Origin: UBA3103 sp002365855
Lineage (GTDB): Bacteria; Bacillota; Desulfotomaculia; Desulfotomaculales; Pelotomaculaceae
Length of the DNA: 8,900 bases
Direction of reading: 5' to 3'
Assembly (NCBI GenBank): GCA_030627625.1
Contig: DAOURR010000074.1
Location: 1-8,900, forward strand
The position numbers were made by a program, and so were the translations under genes. Shown piece after piece: positions 1-5,251 of this stretch (position 1 is the first letter of the stretch; each line of letters starts with the position of its first letter). Under the pieces are notes generated by a model that had not been told where the DNA came from, did not search any database, and saw only the letters and a program-made list of their open reading frames with translations.

Positions 1-2
1 GG

Positions 3-854
3 GGTTTTATTCGCGTCATTGAAGAAATGGGCGCCCGTAGACCGCCTATCGTTTTACTGGAAAACGTAGTGGGCTTTCTGACTTCACATAAGGGCGCAGA
101 CTTCAAGGAAGCGTTACTGGCCTTGAATCGCTTGGGCTACGATGTTGACGCCATTATTTTGGACGCTGCGCGTTTCGTGCCACAGAGCAGGCAGCGCCTT
201 TTTGTAATTGGAATATTAGGGGATTCTGAAATATGGGAGGTTAAGGAAAACCTTCGCTTCTACGAAAGCGACGTTAGGCCAAAAGCTTTGGCTGATTTTA
301 TTTTTATGTATCCAGAGATCCGATGGAAAATACGCGATTTGCCCCCTCCACCGCGAAACGAAGTAAATCTACAGGATATCCTAGAGGACATTCCTGAATC
401 CTCACGCGAGTGGTGGAGTCCAGAACGTGCTGAATATTTACTCAATCAAATGAGCGCCCGTCACCGCGAAATAGCGGAGAAAATGATATCAGGCCGGGAA
501 TATTCTTATGGCACCGTTTTTCGACGCGTTCGAAATAAAAAGTCGATGGCGGAGCTTAGAACCGACGGTTTAGCGGGATGCCTGCGCACGCCGCGCGGCG
601 GCAGCGGAAGGCAAATCTTATTTGTCGCTGGAAAGGGCAAGTATTTCGCAAGGTTGCTCACACCTCGTGAATGCGCGCGTCTAATGGGGGCTGATAAATT
701 TAAGATAACAGTCCCTCCCAACCAAGCCTTGTTCGGCTTTGGTGACGCTGTATGCGTGCCGGTTATTGAGTGGATTACAGAGTATTATTTAAATCCAGTG
801 ATAAATGAGTTAATTAGAGGACATTCATTACGTTTGAATATGAAAGAAGGCTGA
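3..854 (+). CDS. DNA cytosine-5 methyltransferase, C-terminal part (5' truncated by window edge)
   Basis: This is the C-terminal portion of an m5C DNA methyltransferase, which protects host DNA by methylating cytosine within a target site. The frame is open from base 3, so the ATG at 27 is internal; motif I (SAM binding) and the PCQ catalytic loop lie outside the window. Numbering from that ATG, the visible motifs are LLENV at 10-14 (motif VI), QSRQR at 53-57 (motif VIII), LTPRECARLMGAD at 211-223 (motif IX) and FGFGDAVCVPV at 236-246 (motif X, with GDAV instead of the commoner GNxV). The roughly 145 residues between motifs VIII and IX should hold the target-recognition domain; the recognition site cannot be read from it. 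The stop lies two bases before the next gene, a DUF4928-like protein, which fits a methyltransferase-endonuclease operon. Family assignment is firm; specificity is unknown. Confidence 0.93.
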   Translation, partial: GFIRVIEEMGARRPPIVLLENVVGFLTSHKGADFKEALLALNRLGYDVDAIILDAARFVPQSRQRLFVIGILGDSEIWEVKENLRFYESDVRPKALADFIFMYPEIRWKIRDLPPPPRNEVNLQDILEDIPESSREWWSPERAEYLLNQMSARHREIAEKMISGREYSYGTVFRRVRNKKSMAELRTDGLAGCLRTPRGGSGRQILFVAGKGKYFARLLTPRECARLMGADKFKITVPPNQALFGFGDAVCVPVIEWITEYYLNPVINELIRGHSLRLNMKEG

Positions 855-856
855 GC

Positions 857-1819
857 ATGGAGGTTAAAGACAGAGCTTTGAAGGTTTTTGAATCGTGGTA
901 TAAAAAATTACCAGTTCACAAGCCCAGCGGTGGCCCGGCGAGAGGAACGATTGGCGCGGCTTTAATCGTTTTGGATAGATTAAAAGGAGATTTCGATCTT
1001 AACCTGGAGTCACATAGGGCTGCGGGGCAGTCCCAAATTAAAGGAGCGAGCGGCGCGGCGGTATCACGTATTCTGTCCAAGTTCGTTGAAAACAGGCCTT
1101 TTATTAAAGAAGGGGGACGCACTAATCGCGGTGGACCCGGTGACATTGGGAAAATGCTTGAAGCCATTGGAACTACCCGTTTAGAACACCTTACCACTGT
1201 AGAGCGCAATGAAGTTCTCGAATATCTTCAGTTGTTTCTTGTCGAAAAGGTTCGTGAATATCACAATCGTCAACGATTAAAGGTAATATACGATCCATCT
1301 CAGAGTACCTGGCAATCCATTAACGATTTGCTTTCCTCAGCGCGTGACACCGGCAAAGAGGGTCCAGTGGCGCAGTATTTAGTCGGCTCGAAGCTCCAAT
1401 TAAGATTTCCCCATGTTCAAATTGGGAATGAGTCATACAGCACAGCAGATGACCAGTTAGGCCGACCAGGGGATTTTCAGGTGGGTGACACTGCGTTCCA
1501 CGTGACAGTGGCCCCAATGCCGGCTGTTTATGAAAAATGCAAACGCAATATTGAGGAAGGGCTTAGGGTTTACCTTTTGGTTCCTGATCGGTGTCTTGTC
1601 GGAGCAAGACAAAACGCTGATACGATTGCGCCGGGGAAAATATCCGTAGAGTCCATTGAATCTTTCGTAGGTCAAAACATTGAAGAGTTGTCCATTTTTT
1701 CGAAAGATAGAATTGTCGAAGGATTCCTCCGTTTACTGGAAACCTATAACCAAAGAGTTGACGCTACAGAAACAGATAAATCCATGATGATTGAAATTCC
1801 CCGGAATTTACTTCGCTAA
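857..1819 (+). CDS. DUF4928-like protein, probable cognate restriction endonuclease
   Basis: This complete 320-aa protein starts 2 bp after the methyltransferase stop. AGAAGG lies 6 nt before the ATG, inside the end of the upstream gene. By recalled sequence pattern it matches the DUF4928 family, whose members sit beside cytosine methyltransferases and are thought to be their restriction enzymes. The N-terminal part has a GPARGTIGAALIVLDRL stretch (26-42) and the conserved-looking EGGRTNRGG (85-93). The C-terminal part has GRPGDFQVGDTAFHVTVAP (202-220), then EKCKRN (226-231) and a VYLLVP strand (238-243). The D206 / beta-hairpin / strand arrangement resembles a PD-(D/E)XK nuclease core, but the second half reads HVT (215-217) where E-x-K is expected, so the catalytic assignment is uncertain. 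It has no signal peptide or membrane segment. The endonuclease role is an inference from gene context and family; no target site can be proposed. Confidence 0.75.
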   Translation: MEVKDRALKVFESWYKKLPVHKPSGGPARGTIGAALIVLDRLKGDFDLNLESHRAAGQSQIKGASGAAVSRILSKFVENRPFIKEGGRTNRGGPGDIGKMLEAIGTTRLEHLTTVERNEVLEYLQLFLVEKVREYHNRQRLKVIYDPSQSTWQSINDLLSSARDTGKEGPVAQYLVGSKLQLRFPHVQIGNESYSTADDQLGRPGDFQVGDTAFHVTVAPMPAVYEKCKRNIEEGLRVYLLVPDRCLVGARQNADTIAPGKISVESIESFVGQNIEELSIFSKDRIVEGFLRLLETYNQRVDATETDKSMMIEIPRNLLR

Positions 1820-1830
1820 TTAATCATTTT

Positions 1831-1845
1831 ATATGTATTACATAT
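1831..1845. repeat. Palindrome ATATGTA-T-TACATAT
   Basis: Perfect 7-bp arms are separated by a single base, 12 bp after the restriction gene stop. The one-base spacer is too short for an RNA hairpin loop with all pairs formed, so it is more like a DNA-level binding site or simply a chance AT palindrome. No function can be assigned. Confidence 0.35.
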
Positions 1846-1873
1846 TATAAGTTCTAAGTAATATGAAAGAAGA

Positions 1874-1888
1874 AATAAAGGCTTTATT
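1874..1888. repeat. Palindrome AATAAAG-G-CTTTATT
   Basis: A second perfect palindrome has 7-bp arms around a single base, about 30 bp from the first and unrelated to it in sequence. It could be a weak protein-binding site or chance in AT-rich DNA. Confidence 0.3.
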
Positions 1889-1949
1889 CAAGAGTTTTGA
1901 AAGTAATAGGTAAAAATCACCATAATCAACAGTTCTATGCTATATAAAT

Positions 1950-2330
1950 TTACCCTTCCCACCTTGCCCGGTACCCTCTCACATCAACATGAATAAAGCC
2001 CTGGTCCTGATAGACACCGATACCGTCAAAGCCGGTTTTTCCCACAATCTCTGCAAGCTGCCGAGGGCTGATCCCTTTAACCCAAATATCCGCGGCCATG
2101 CCGAACAAGTGGTAGGAATTTTCGGCACCTCCCACCGCCTTGTTATACTTGGCACATCGATACCCGGAAGCGATAAACACCGGCGCCCCGACCACATTAC
2201 GCAGGCCCTCCAGCTTGCGCACCAGCTCCGGGTGTACCAGAACCATTCCACAGCAGCGGCAGGCAAACTCCCTGGCCTGAAAATGCTCGCTCAATTTTTG
2301 TCCTTCATCCGCTAATTTAACACACAGCAT
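1950..2330 (-). CDS. M15 family zinc D-Ala-D-Ala carboxypeptidase / endolysin-like peptidase
   Basis: This 126-aa protein belongs to the peptidase M15 family, zinc metallopeptidases that cut peptide cross-links or stems of peptidoglycan. The zinc-binding pattern is complete: IASGYRCAKYNKAVGG (53-68), then SYHLFGMAAD (72-81) giving H74 and D81, and FIHVDVR (112-118) giving H114. The N-terminal part has the Cys-rich segment FACRCCGMV (22-30) often seen in this group. I chose the ATG at 2330 over the upstream in-frame TTG at 2375 because AGGGGG lies 8 nt before the ATG, whereas the TTG lies beside the T run of a terminator hairpin. There is no signal peptide, so export would need a holin, another route or cell lysis. 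It is the last gene of the DUF1659-DUF2922-YvrJ cassette. The size and lack of a cell-wall binding domain fit prophage-type or cassette-associated enzymes. Family is well supported; exact bond cleaved is not known. Confidence 0.9.
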   Translation of the reverse strand: MLCVKLADEGQKLSEHFQAREFACRCCGMVLVHPELVRKLEGLRNVVGAPVFIASGYRCAKYNKAVGGAENSYHLFGMAADIWVKGISPRQLAEIVGKTGFDGIGVYQDQGFIHVDVRGYRARWEG

Positions 2331-2365
2331 AAATCTTACCCCCTGGTTTTTTATCTTCACATATT

Positions 2366-2419
2366 CAAAAAACAACTGTGGCCGGCCCAGTAACTAACCA
2401 GCCCCGGCCCTCGCCACAG
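2366..2419 (-). terminator. Rho-independent terminator after the YvrJ gene
   Basis: Read on the - strand, CTGTGGC (2419-2413) pairs perfectly with GCCACAG (2382-2376). The arms enclose a 30-nt G/C-rich interior and are followed directly by TTGTTTTTTG. The hairpin begins 15 nt after the YvrJ stop and ends about 36 nt before the peptidase ATG. It would stop or reduce transcription into the peptidase gene. The large loop makes efficiency uncertain. Confidence 0.6.
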
Positions 2420-2434
2420 CGTATAATAATCGAC

Positions 2435-2620
2435 TCACTTTCCGTTAATAATTTCATTTATCTCTTCTATGTCCATTCCGTTCTGGCGGGCGACGACGAT
2501 GGTCAGCGAAGTAATACTTTTTTGCAGCTCTTTGATCACCGGCTCCAGTCGCACCAGCAGGTAGCCGGCCACCACCATAGGGAAGCCGTAATTTGATGCT
2601 AGCTTGAAAATTTCCTCCAT
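2435..2620 (-). CDS. YvrJ family small membrane protein (holin-sized)
   Basis: This 61-aa protein starts MEEIFKLASNYGFPMVVAGY, the characteristic opening of the YvrJ family, whose function is not established. One hydrophobic segment, FPMVVAGYLLVRL (13-25), is a likely single membrane span. It is followed by an amphipathic, probably helical stretch (26-58) ending in acidic and polar residues. A strong ribosome binding site (GGGGAGGGG) lies 5 nt before the ATG. Size and topology resemble small holins, and the next gene encodes a cell-wall peptidase, so a holin-like or membrane-anchor role is possible but unproven. A terminator hairpin follows it, and the 182-bp gap upstream holds the DUF2922 terminator, so it may have its own promoter, which I could not place. 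Confidence 0.82.
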   Translation of the reverse strand: MEEIFKLASNYGFPMVVAGYLLVRLEPVIKELQKSITSLTIVVARQNGMDIEEINEIINGK

Positions 2621-2673
2621 AAAATCCCCTCCCCTTACTATCTTTGTTATCTCAGGTCCATAAATTGGAGTTG

Positions 2674-2683
2674 CTCAGCTGAG
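2674..2683. repeat. Perfect 10-bp palindrome CTCAGCTGAG
   Basis: This palindrome lies in the 182-bp gap upstream of the YvrJ gene, 54 bp before its start. It could be an operator half-site or RNA stem, but no second copy is visible. It abuts the interleaved inverted repeats at 2683-2713. Confidence 0.3.
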
Positions 2684-2713
2684 AACACCCTGTGAATAGT
2701 TGTGTTCCTATTC
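2683..2713. repeat. Two interleaved inverted repeats upstream of YvrJ (possible pseudoknot)
   Basis: GAACAC (2683-2688) is complementary to GTGTTC (2702-2707), and GAATAG (2694-2699) is complementary to CTATTC (2708-2713). The arms alternate, which is the topology of an H-type RNA pseudoknot in the leader of the YvrJ gene, or two mutually exclusive 6-bp hairpins. One loop would be zero nt long, which strains the pseudoknot. Chance is quite possible at this arm length. Confidence 0.3.
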
Positions 2714-2756
2714 CTTAGCCGGGGTATTACACCATTCCCTTTAACCCGGCCCCTCT

Positions 2757-2788
2757 AATAAAATAAAGGGAGGACGCATATCCCCCCT
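2757..2788 (-). terminator. Rho-independent terminator after the DUF2922 gene
   Basis: On the - strand, AGGGGGGAT (2788-2780) pairs with GTCCTCCCT (2775-2767) across the 4-nt loop ATGC, with two G-T wobbles. The stem is followed by TTATTTTATT. It begins 14 nt after the DUF2922 stop. Stem, short loop and T tract are all present, so this is a good intrinsic terminator. It separates DUF1659-DUF2922 from YvrJ and the peptidase. Confidence 0.78.
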
Positions 2789-2802
2789 CGCTTATACCGC
2801 AA

Positions 2803-3027
2803 TTATGAGCCAAACAGCTCAGTCGTAGTTGTATCAATGATCCTGGCGTTTAACTTGGAAACCAGGTCACCGCCGCTGGAAGTGAAGATATTCCGCGCGA
2901 TAATCAAATCCATTGCCGCCTGCACCTGGGCAGCGGTCAGGTCATCTTTCGGGTTGTCCAGGCTTATAGTGACGTTCCTGTTGGCTTCGTTGATGAAAGC
3001 CATCCTCAAAGTTTGCGTAACAGCCAT
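2803..3027 (-). CDS. DUF2922 family protein
   Basis: This 74-aa protein of unknown function matches the DUF2922 family. It begins MAVTQTLRMAF, has a TISLDNPKDDLTAAQVQAAM core (26-45), the downstream IIARNIFTSSGGDL stretch (47-60) and an ARII...TELF end. The likely start is the ATG at 3027, because AAAGGGGGA lies about 7 nt upstream; an in-frame ATG at 3045 would place that site inside the gene. There is no signal peptide, membrane span or Cys. It follows the DUF1659 gene by 45 bp and is followed by a strong terminator. Both small proteins open with MAV, and both have a beta-rich first half followed by a helix-rich second half, so they may be related in fold or act together; that is inference. 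Confidence 0.85.
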   Translation of the reverse strand: MAVTQTLRMAFINEANRNVTISLDNPKDDLTAAQVQAAMDLIIARNIFTSSGGDLVSKLNARIIDTTTTELFGS

Positions 3028-3072
3028 CCAACTTCCCCCTTTCAAAATATTTTTAAGTTATGAATCTCCGAA

Positions 3073-3297
3073 CTAGATCTCAATTAGTTGAGCGGCATCT
3101 ACTCTGCTGATCCCATTGAGCGTGTATTCCTGCAGCCCGGCAAGGCTTTCAGCCACGTCATAGAGATCCTGGTCTGCAGCAGTGGGCTTGGCATTAGTCA
3201 GGCTCCGGTTACGGTAAACCGGGTTGCCGCTGCCGTTAACGCCAGTTTGCAGTTCCAGCCTGAGGATAGAGTTCGCGGGTACTTTAGAAACTGCCAT
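3073..3297 (-). CDS. DUF1659 family protein
   Basis: This 74-aa protein of unknown function matches the DUF1659 family. Visible family features are ILRLELQTGVNGSGNPVYRN (11-30), a RSLTNAKPTAADQDLYDVAE segment (31-50) and a closing LNGISRVDAAQLIEI (60-74). It has a near-ideal ribosome binding site, AGGAGGG, 7 nt before its ATG, which suggests strong expression. It is the first gene after the promoter at 3399-3427 and its structured leader. DUF1659, DUF2922 and YvrJ genes are commonly found together in Firmicutes, which supports all three assignments. No enzymatic motif, membrane span or export signal is present. Confidence 0.85.
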   Translation of the reverse strand: MAVSKVPANSILRLELQTGVNGSGNPVYRNRSLTNAKPTAADQDLYDVAESLAGLQEYTLNGISRVDAAQLIEI

Positions 3298-3325
3298 TTA
3301 TTTTCCCTCCTGTCTTTTTTTATGG

Positions 3326-3357
3326 GGCGGGCCTGACCGGTAAGAGCAGGGCCCGCC
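3326..3357 (-). other. GC-rich hairpin in the leader of the DUF1659-DUF2922 genes
   Basis: GGCGGGCC (3326-3333) pairs with GGCCCGCC (3350-3357), an 8-bp all-GC stem with a 16-nt loop. On the - strand it is not followed by a T run (CCATAAAAAAAG follows), so it is not a terminator. It lies 28 nt upstream of the DUF1659 start, close to its ribosome binding site. It could stabilise the mRNA or influence translation. Its loop contains TTACCGGTC, complementary to the first arm of the hairpin just upstream. Confidence 0.6.
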
Positions 3358-3359
3358 GG

Positions 3360-3392
3360 AAAAAATAAAACGACCGGCAGAATTTACCGGTC
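3360..3392 (-). terminator. Terminator-like hairpin at the very start of the cassette leader
   Basis: On the - strand GACCGG (3392-3387) pairs with CCGGTC (3377-3372) across 9 nt and is followed by GTTTTATTTTTT. Shape and T tract are those of an intrinsic terminator. It could end transcription from the DUF932 gene, whose stop lies about 93 bp upstream. However, the predicted promoter at 3399-3427 would start RNA almost exactly at its first base, so it could also act as an attenuator or 5' stabilising hairpin for the small-gene cassette. Confidence 0.6.
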
Positions 3393-3398
3393 ATTTAT

Positions 3399-3427
3399 AG
3401 TGTAAATGCGAACATATGATCTGTCAA
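3399..3427 (-). promoter_or_regulatory. Sigma-A-type promoter for the DUF1659-DUF2922 cassette
   Basis: On the - strand a perfect -35 box TTGACA (3427-3422) is followed after 17 bp by TACACT (3404-3399), which matches 4 of 6 bases of the -10 consensus. AT-rich DNA (ATATTTTATAAAG) lies just upstream of the -35, like an UP element. Transcription would start near 3392, giving a leader of about 95 nt before the DUF1659 ATG. The assignment is from sequence pattern alone. Confidence 0.65.
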
Positions 3428-3485
3428 GCAACTTTATAAAATATTTCCAATAATTATCATGTAATTAAACTTTTTATAAAAACTT

Positions 3486-4469
3486 CTAAGCTGCATACTT
3501 TTCAATCAATTCATCAATTAGATTAGGTATGTCCATCATTTTCTCCATTTGATCCTGGATGGTTTTACGACTTCTTGCAATCCAACTAAGTACCTGGCTG
3601 ACATGGTAAGCGTTATCTACTGGTGAAAAAGCGCCGGGTACTTCTTCATCTTGGGAAACTAGTTTTTGACTACTGGGGCATTTTATCCCCTTATCAATAA
3701 TTTTTCCGTCATAACCACTAGTAGCAATACTACAAGCCCTTGCAGCTGCATGAGACCCCCAACTATTTGCCAAGCAATCATCAGCCCATCTATAAAACTG
3801 ATCTAACGTTACATTATGGCTTAACAACTTTTTAAATAATCCACGATCATCAGATATTTTCGAAATTTGCTTATTAATGTATTCTGCAACCTCTTCTGAA
3901 GTATGAGAATACAGATGCACCTTTCTAAAACTGCTTTTCCCTAATCCATATATCATTCCATTGCTACATACTTGTCTAAACCAACTAAAATTAATTTCCA
4001 AGGATGTGCTTTTATCAACCGAGTTTAAACAGTTTATTCTTAACAAAATTGGGCATCCGTCGCCGGGATCATAGTCAAAACCGGGAAGTGTGATACTCAA
4101 ACGCATTCGTTCGCCATATTCTGACAGTGTTAACTCCGCCTCATTCCAGCGGGCACCCATGTCAGTAATAGACATTCCCTCTTGAAATGTCTTGATTAAA
4201 TCATGGTGTTGAATTAAACTATATTTCTTAGACACGGTCGCAATCGAAATAGGACCTCTGCTATTTATAGGACTGCTATAAATTATATCGCTGTATATGT
4301 TTTCAAACTCACCAAAAGAAAATGGCATCCGCTCAAAATGTGGAATATGATTAGTAAGCTCCTCTATCGGACCCACATAATGATAAACTTTTTGCCCAAA
4401 CCAAGTAACATCCGGCAGGAAAAAATCAATATCAGAGTTAATTGAAGAGTAATAATTATTTAACGACAA
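3486..4469 (-). CDS. DUF932-like (phage/plasmid-type) protein
   Basis: This 327-aa protein resembles the DUF932 family, found in plasmids, phages and genomic islands; its biochemical role is not known. Family-like features are VSKKYSLIQHHDLIKTF (79-95), LLRINCLNSVDKSTSLEI (142-159), the segment WFRQVCSNGMIYG (163-175) that corresponds to the conserved RxVCsNG region, and a C-terminal NAYHVSQVLSWIAR (286-299). There is no membrane span or export signal. No ATG precedes residue 48, so the start is taken as TTG at 4469, supported by an upstream G-rich ribosome binding site. It lies 71 bp after the 236-aa gene on the same strand, so it is probably part of the PglZ operon or a closely added gene. 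Its non-coding flanks are AT-rich. Family assignment is from recalled pattern and is moderately sure. Confidence 0.7.
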   Translation of the reverse strand: MSLNNYYSSINSDIDFFLPDVTWFGQKVYHYVGPIEELTNHIPHFERMPFSFGEFENIYSDIIYSSPINSRGPISIATVSKKYSLIQHHDLIKTFQEGMSITDMGARWNEAELTLSEYGERMRLSITLPGFDYDPGDGCPILLRINCLNSVDKSTSLEINFSWFRQVCSNGMIYGLGKSSFRKVHLYSHTSEEVAEYINKQISKISDDRGLFKKLLSHNVTLDQFYRWADDCLANSWGSHAAARACSIATSGYDGKIIDKGIKCPSSQKLVSQDEEVPGAFSPVDNAYHVSQVLSWIARSRKTIQDQMEKMMDIPNLIDELIEKYAA

Positions 4470-4478
4470 ATTTGCACA

Positions 4479-4486
4479 CCCCTTCT
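4479..4486 (-). promoter_or_regulatory. Ribosome binding site deciding the TTG start of the DUF932-like gene
   Basis: AGAAGGGG lies 9 nt before the TTG at 4469-4467. No in-frame ATG or GTG has a comparable site, and the next methionine is residue 48, within the conserved part. A TTG start implies fairly low translation initiation. Confidence 0.55.
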
Positions 4487-4540
4487 AAAACCGGTTCCTT
4501 TATAACAAACTTTTTTACTTTTCCTGCAGAACTTAATATC

Positions 4541-5251
4541 TTAAATAGAATGCATAATCAAATAATCATCTGTCAGCCGATGCTGGTAGTCCCAATACTC
4601 ACCGTTATACATCTGGGCAACTTTTTTCAAATCAGGCATCTCAAAGAAGTTAAATATTGATTGAGGAAGATGATTGAGAGAAAGCTGTGGCACACACTGA
4701 ATTTCTAAAGCTAATAACCGCAGTATAATACGCGTCTGCTCCTCATTGATCTTCAGCCTATTCTTCAATATCAACCTGTCACTCTGCTCATCAATAACTC
4801 CAAAGTGAATTAGTGTTTTAACAAAAGCAGCGGCTGACCGGCCAACCACATCACGTTCACCATAGGAGTTAACCATTCTGGTCTTTAAAAACCCAAGTTT
4901 AATTTCACTGCCATAATCATATACCCGGAAAATGTGATCAGATATTTTTTGCAGCACTCCAGTTTGAGCAATTAAATAAAACAGGAAAACCGGTGACATG
5001 AAGGACTGGCCGTGTTTTATGCTCAAATCCTTCATAATTAACTTATCCTTCACCCTTGTTTTGTTTTGTTCATCCCTTAAGAAACACCGAAAAAGGACTG
5101 TGCGAACTTTCCGTTTGCCCTCTTTACCGGTCAACTCACTCGCGATTTTTTCAAATGGTTTATTCAGGTCTGATAGTTGTTGGCCGGGGTTGGCCAGCAA
5201 CAGGCTCTCATAAATCCACTGTGGCCGGAGCGGCCGGTCAAATCCGATCAT
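4541..5251 (-). CDS. Unrecognised 236-aa protein of the PglZ operon, possible BrxA-like
   Basis: I do not recognise this protein with certainty. Its ATG overlaps the PglZ-gene stop by 4 bp (ATGA), with GGAGG 7 nt upstream, so it is translationally coupled to PglZ. It looks soluble and mostly helical. The opening RPLRPQWIYESLLLANPGQQ (6-25) is followed by a charged stretch rich in Lys and Arg (43-71), a hydrophobic helix SPVFLFYLIAQTGVL (86-100), and a winged-helix-like region SYGERDVVGRSAAAFVKTLI (129-148) ending in HFGVID. In BREX-type loci a small helical protein, BrxA (DUF1819), accompanies PglZ. The size and the helix around 86-110 are compatible with a very divergent relative, but I see no decisive signature. 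A DNA-binding adaptor is another possibility. No enzyme motifs, Cys clusters or membrane segments are visible. Confidence 0.6.
   Translation of the reverse strand: MIGFDRPLRPQWIYESLLLANPGQQLSDLNKPFEKIASELTGKEGKRKVRTVLFRCFLRDEQNKTRVKDKLIMKDLSIKHGQSFMSPVFLFYLIAQTGVLQKISDHIFRVYDYGSEIKLGFLKTRMVNSYGERDVVGRSAAAFVKTLIHFGVIDEQSDRLILKNRLKINEEQTRIILRLLALEIQCVPQLSLNHLPQSIFNFFEMPDLKKVAQMYNGEYWDYQHRLTDDYLIMHSI

Larger units (their letters stand above)
1820..1949. other. AT-rich spacer between convergent gene ends
   Basis: The + strand restriction gene and the - strand peptidase gene both end into this 130-bp spacer. It is clearly richer in A and T than its flanks and contains two 15-bp interrupted palindromes, listed separately. 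I see no GC-rich stem followed by a T run on either strand, so transcription termination here is not explained by a classical intrinsic terminator. A 16-codon reading frame (1863-1913) has no ribosome binding site. Confidence 0.6.

Noticed and set aside
3..854. The cytosine methyltransferase as the modification enzyme of the PglZ system
   Set aside because: It is on the opposite strand, 1.7 kb from the PglZ operon, directly coupled to its own probable nuclease, and BREX PglX enzymes are adenine methyltransferases with different motifs.
1863..1913. 16-codon reading frame in the convergent spacer
   Set aside because: It has no ribosome binding site, overlaps a palindrome, and is of a length expected by chance.
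1989..2315. 108-aa + strand reading frame opposite the M15 peptidase
   Set aside because: It is antisense to a gene with complete zinc-ligand motifs and a good ribosome binding site; the translated product resembles nothing known to me.
2621..2756. Possible riboswitch upstream of YvrJ (a TTAAAGGGAA stretch on the - strand recalls part of the cobalamin riboswitch)
   Set aside because: The rest of that riboswitch, including the B12 box, is absent and the downstream gene has no link to cobalamin.
1950..3297. Calling the small-gene cassette a prophage
   Set aside because: There is a peptidase and a holin-sized protein, but no integrase, terminase, capsid, tail or repressor gene.
3471..3482. TTTTTATAAAAA palindrome just after the DUF932 stop as a terminator
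   Set aside because: The stem is all A/T, has no real loop and would be very weak; the GACCGG hairpin further on is a better terminator.
4470..4540. Separate promoter for the DUF932-like gene (TTATAA as a -10 box)
   Set aside because: No acceptable -35 box lies at 16-18 bp spacing; read-through from the PglZ operon is the simpler explanation.
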